8,762 nt of DNA, taken from contig JAISZW010000273.1 in assembly GCA_031284445.1 (NCBI GenBank), positions 1 through 8,762 on the forward strand, given 5' to 3'. Below, in pieces: positions 6,160 through 8,762 of this stretch. The stretch comes from Candidatus Methanovirga basalitermitum (GTDB taxonomy: Archaea; Methanobacteriota; Methanobacteria; Methanobacteriales; Methanobacteriaceae). The translations under genes were made by a program, and so were the position numbers. Positions within the stretch are counted from its first letter, which is position 1; every line of letters starts with the position of its first letter. Under the pieces are notes generated by a model. It saw only the letters and a program-made list of their open reading frames with translations. It had not been told where the DNA came from and did not search any database.

Positions 6160-7302
6160 TACATCTCTATTAAATCTAAAAACTCCCAATATAAAGAATA
6201 ATGCTGTAAATCCTAATAAAACAACTATATCAATCCATATATCAACAATACCAGATCCTTTAATCATGATAGATCTCATGGAATCATTTAGATATGTTAA
6301 GGGACATATATAAGCTATTTTTTGGAAAATCCATGGCATGGTTTCTATTGGGTAGAAAACACCTGAGACAAACATCATTGGCATTGATAAAGGCATTACT
6401 ATTTGTGTGTAATCTTCTTGTGTTGATGTTGATGCAGATATCATAATTCCAAACCCTACAAAACATAATGCACCTAAAATAAGCATTCCAATAGCTAACA
6501 ATATACTACCTTTTATAACCACTCCAAATAATATAATAGCTGTTATAAGAAGAATAAATGCTCTTACTATTTCTATCGTGAGGTTAGAAAGTATTTTGCC
6601 TCCAACGACTGTACTAACACTTGTTGGGGTCATAAATAATCTTGCTAACTCTCCAGTTTCTCGTTCACCAGCTATTGATTGTCCCATACCCATCGCACAT
6701 GAAAACATTAGTATCATTGCTAGAACAGCTGGAACTAGGAAATCTATATATTTAACATCACCGTAAATCCTATTAATTACTAACCTTACACTTTCCACGA
6801 TTGAAACACCTGAATTCGTTCTGGAGTTTAACATGGAAATTTTTTCAATAGAAATCTTAGTATTTATTCCTGTAAACACTTGTTCTATTGCTGGCACCAA
6901 TGCCTGACTTGCTATTTGATCTGAAGAATCCAAATATAGAGTCACATCTTTTCTTTGATCATCCCCTAAGTTATCGTAATTTTGAGGTAGAATTATGGTT
7001 GCTTTAACATCACCCTTATCCACTAATTGTTTTCCTGCCTCTACATCATCTGTAATATTCTCTATATTACAAATAGGTAGGTTATTAATCATATCTAATG
7101 TACTATTTGTTAACTCACCACTACTCATATTTACAATAGCTATTGGTACATGTTCAATTGAGCCCCCCATCCCATACCCAAACAAGGCAATCATAATCAT
7201 CGGAAAAGCGAATATAGACACTAAACGTGGTTTATGTCTCCATAATGATAAAATATCTTTTTTAAACATCCAAAAAAATTTTTTTAGCTCCATCAAAATC
7301 AC
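6157..7302 (-). CDS. ABC-2 type transporter permease
   Basis: This is the membrane subunit of a two-gene ABC exporter of the ABC-2 (DrrB/YhhJ-like) family. It has a cytoplasmic N-terminus, a first membrane segment at about 27-46, a large external domain of about 140 residues (48-185), and then about five more membrane segments near 187-206, 240-262, 266-291, 299-320 and 355-375. GERETGELARLFMTPTS (212-228) is the conserved cytoplasmic coupling region, and FVSGVFYPIETMPWIFQ (311-327) with PLTY (334-337) is the typical family block. The 381-residue length fits. The start given is GTG 7302, whose GTGA overlaps the ATPase stop. ATG 7293, three codons in, is also preceded by GGAG at good spacing and would give 378 residues. 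The substrate (drug, lipid, peptide or polysaccharide) is not deducible. Confidence 0.9.
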   Translation of the reverse strand: MILMELKKFFWMFKKDILSLWRHKPRLVSIFAFPMIMIALFGYGMGGSIEHVPIAIVNMSSGELTNSTLDMINNLPICNIENITDDVEAGKQLVDKGDVKATIILPQNYDNLGDDQRKDVTLYLDSSDQIASQALVPAIEQVFTGINTKISIEKISMLNSRTNSGVSIVESVRLVINRIYGDVKYIDFLVPAVLAMILMFSCAMGMGQSIAGERETGELARLFMTPTSVSTVVGGKILSNLTIEIVRAFILLITAIILFGVVIKGSILLAIGMLILGALCFVGFGIMISASTSTQEDYTQIVMPLSMPMMFVSGVFYPIETMPWIFQKIAYICPLTYLNDSMRSIMIKGSGIVDIWIDIVVLLGFTALFFILGVFRFNRDV

Positions 7303-8312
7303 TCCACTCCTTTAGAGGTTAAATCAAAAAATACATCTTCTAAAGATGGGTCAGTAGTTGATATGGATGATATTACTCCTCCATCTTTAAGTATAATAGA
7401 TATTACTTCACTTATTCCTTCCCTATGAGAAAATTTATCAACATCAACTGTTAACCTTCCTTTAGCATCATGAGAAGATTTTAAATCATAAACAAACGAT
7501 AAATTTTTAATTTTTTCAATAGTTTCATCGCTTAACCAATTTTCCACCATGATACTTAGTTCAACCGTTAACTCGGGTTTATCATCACCTACATTTAAAA
7601 TATTACTCTTTATACTATTTTCTTTTTCTTTCATTAAATTATCTTTAAGTATTTGAGGAGTGTTAAATGCAACTAAATGACCTTTATCCATGATTCCAAT
7701 ATTTTCGCAAAGTTTATCAACTTCGTACATGTCATGGGAACATAAAACAATTGTATGACCATCATCATTTAGTTCTTGAATTAATTCCCATAATACTGTT
7801 TTAGTTGTAGGATCAAGACCAATAGTTGGTTCATCTAAAAATAGTATATCTGGGCTATGAACTAAACTTGCAACCACAGAAACTTTTTGTTTTTGACCTC
7901 CAGACATTTGCTTTACAAGCTTATTTTCAGCATATTTAATATCTAACAGTTCCATTAACTCATCAATTCTATCCTCTTTAATGTTTTTATCAATCCCATA
8001 ATAATCAGCACATAGACTCACATTTTCTCTTGCAGTCAAATCTTTATACAAACTAACTAGCTGAGGAACCATTCCAATTTTATTTCTAACTTGATTAGGT
8101 TCTTTTCTAATATCATAACCAGATACTTTAGCTGTTCCAATTGTAGGCTTGATCAAACATGTTAACATTTTTATTGTACTTGTTTTTCCAGCACCATTGG
8201 GTCCTAAAAACCCAAAAATACTTTTATTTTTTATTTTCATGTCTAAGCTATTAACGGCTAAAAATTTACCATAATTTTTAGTAAGACCTTTAGTTTCAAT
8301 CGCATATTTCAT
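7299..8312 (-). CDS. ABC transporter ATP-binding protein (DrrA-like)
   Basis: This is the cytoplasmic ATPase that powers the adjacent permease. The nucleotide-binding domain carries Walker A GPNGAGKT (37-44), the Q-loop VPQ (Gln84), the signature MSGGQ (136-140, methionine replacing the usual leucine), Walker B DILFLDEP (155-162), the D-loop GLD (165-167) and the switch His193. After about residue 235 comes a roughly 100-residue extension ending in DPSLEDVFFDLT (321-332), the C-terminal signature of DrrA/CcmA-type exporter ATPases. The 337-residue length fits that group. It is the first gene of a two-gene minus-strand operon and overlaps the permease start by 4 bases (GTGA), suggesting translational coupling. 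The ATG at 8312 has a GTGAG element a few bases upstream, a modest ribosome site. Confidence 0.93.
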   Translation of the reverse strand: MKYAIETKGLTKNYGKFLAVNSLDMKIKNKSIFGFLGPNGAGKTSTIKMLTCLIKPTIGTAKVSGYDIRKEPNQVRNKIGMVPQLVSLYKDLTARENVSLCADYYGIDKNIKEDRIDELMELLDIKYAENKLVKQMSGGQKQKVSVVASLVHSPDILFLDEPTIGLDPTTKTVLWELIQELNDDGHTIVLCSHDMYEVDKLCENIGIMDKGHLVAFNTPQILKDNLMKEKENSIKSNILNVGDDKPELTVELSIMVENWLSDETIEKIKNLSFVYDLKSSHDAKGRLTVDVDKFSHREGISEVISIILKDGGVISSISTTDPSLEDVFFDLTSKGVE

Positions 8313-8360
8313 ATTCTCACATTCAATTATTTCACTTAGAGGCTGTTGTGCAATTCAAAT

Positions 8361-8371
8361 ATTTAAATTTT
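8361..8371 (-). promoter_or_regulatory. Candidate TATA box of the exporter operon
   Basis: On the minus strand this region reads AATTTAAATATT, about 50 bases before the ATPase start. Initiation about 25 bases downstream would fall near 8340, giving a leader of about 28 bases. The match to the TATA consensus is only fair. Confidence 0.35.
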
Positions 8372-8385
8372 AATTCAAATAGATG

Positions 8386-8441
8386 TTTTTTTTTATTAAA
8401 ATTGTTCAATTAGAAAAATGAATTTTTTTTTTATTAAAATT
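8386..8441 (+). repeat. Direct 18-bp repeat pair
   Basis: TTTTTTTTTATTAAAATT occurs at 8386-8403 and again at 8424-8441, with starts 38 bases apart. It may be a partial local duplication. The long T runs make slippage likely. Confidence 0.6.
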
Positions 8442-8549
8442 AAATAATTTATAAACTTTCATCAATTTTAATATTTGATTTAAAATTATAATTAATTTTT
8501 GGTTAAATAATTGTGCAATAGTGTTAAGACAGTTTAATTTTCACTATTT

Positions 8550-8583
8550 TTTTCAAATATGACATTTTGAAAATTTTCATATG
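8550..8583. repeat. Inverted repeat and nested palindromes
   Basis: TTTTCAAA (8550-8557) pairs exactly with TTTGAAAA (8566-8573) around an 8-base loop. Overlapping its right arm is the perfect palindrome GAAAATTTTC (8569-8578), followed by CATATG (8578-8583). The cluster lies about 90 bases upstream of the TATA box of the right-edge gene and could be an operator region. Confidence 0.4.
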
Positions 8584-8671
8584 ATTTCTTTTTGTGAAAT
8601 TTCAATTTATTTTCTGCATTTATTTATATGAATACAATACCACAGGTAGTGTACTTTTATATTACTTAAGT

Positions 8672-8680
8672 TTTATATAG
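8672..8680 (+). promoter_or_regulatory. TATA box of the right-edge gene
   Basis: TTTATATAG lies 48 bases before the ATG at 8728 and places the transcript start near 8700. It is one of the best TATA matches in the window. Confidence 0.55.
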
Positions 8681-8727
8681 TAGTTATGCCCATAAATATA
8701 TACATAAAAAAATTGAGGTGTTTATTT

Positions 8728-8762
8728 ATGGGTAAACGTGGTCCTAAACCAAGTTTTGTGAA
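8728..8762 (+). CDS. 5' end of a gene cut by the window edge
   Basis: ATG 8728 opens MGKRGPKPSFV and runs off the window after 11 full codons. The start is well supported by GAGGTG (8715-8720) 7 bases upstream and a TATA box at 8672. A basic GKRGPKP N-terminus occurs in some transposases and other DNA-binding proteins, and also in phage small terminase subunits, so a mobile-element or phage-related protein is a reasonable guess. Eleven residues cannot settle it. The long repeat-bearing spacer in front is consistent with, but does not prove, an accessory gene. Confidence 0.5.
   Translation, partial: MGKRGPKPSFV

Larger units (their letters stand above)
8313..8727. other. Long AT-rich divergent spacer with repeats
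   Basis: No gene is visible in these 415 bases between the exporter operon (leftward) and the right-edge gene (rightward). The spacer holds two copies of AATTCAAATA (8352-8361, 8372-8381), two copies of TTTTTTTTTATTAAAATT (8386-8403, 8424-8441), two TTGTGCAAT motifs (8346-8354, 8511-8519) and palindromes around 8550-8583. It must contain promoters for both flanking genes. Confidence 0.7.

Noticed and set aside
6995..7315. 106-codon plus-strand open frame over the permease
   Set aside because: It is antisense to a clearly real permease gene; the hydrophobic composition follows from the membrane protein on the other strand.
6157..8312. Dedicated antibiotic or bacteriocin export and immunity system
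   Set aside because: The ATPase/permease pair is a generic ABC-2 exporter, and there is no precursor peptide, biosynthetic gene or regulator beside it, so no substrate can be claimed.

Overview
The window looks like chromosomal DNA from a very AT-rich methanogenic archaeon of the Methanobacteriales, most like Methanobrevibacter or Methanosphaera. Three things support this: archaeal-type information genes (ribosomal protein L10e and initiation factor aIF2 beta), TATA-type promoter boxes upstream of starts, and extremely AT-rich spacers ending in oligo-T tracts. The genus is inferred from overall character; there is no rRNA gene in the window.

Layout. Positions 1-977 have no intact gene. They hold two small tandem duplications, an inverted repeat, a possible broken coding stretch and the promoter of the next gene. 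Four genes follow on the plus strand, each with its own spacer: rpl10e (978-1460), ppsA for phosphoenolpyruvate synthase (1658-3949, followed by a clear hairpin plus oligo-T terminator), the aIF2 beta gene (4138-4545) and a LeuA-type alpha-isopropylmalate synthase (4625-6118). A two-gene ABC-2 exporter operon runs the other way: ATPase 7299-8312, then permease 6157-7302, overlapping by 4 bases. The leuA and permease genes converge on a shared T/A-rich inverted repeat. Positions 8313-8727 are a long AT-rich spacer with repeats and palindromes. The window ends inside the first codons of a further plus-strand gene at 8728.

How the genes fit together. L10e and aIF2 beta serve translation. PpsA makes PEP from pyruvate for gluconeogenesis in an autotrophic or acetate-assimilating methanogen. 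LeuA draws on acetyl-CoA and 2-oxoisovalerate for leucine synthesis. The exporter is independent of these, and its substrate cannot be told from sequence. The core genes are ordinary. I see no convincing undescribed multi-gene system. The points most worth a second look are the start site of leuA, the degenerate left spacer, the palindromes upstream of ppsA and aIF2 beta, and the possible mobile-element remnant between the exporter operon and the right-edge gene.
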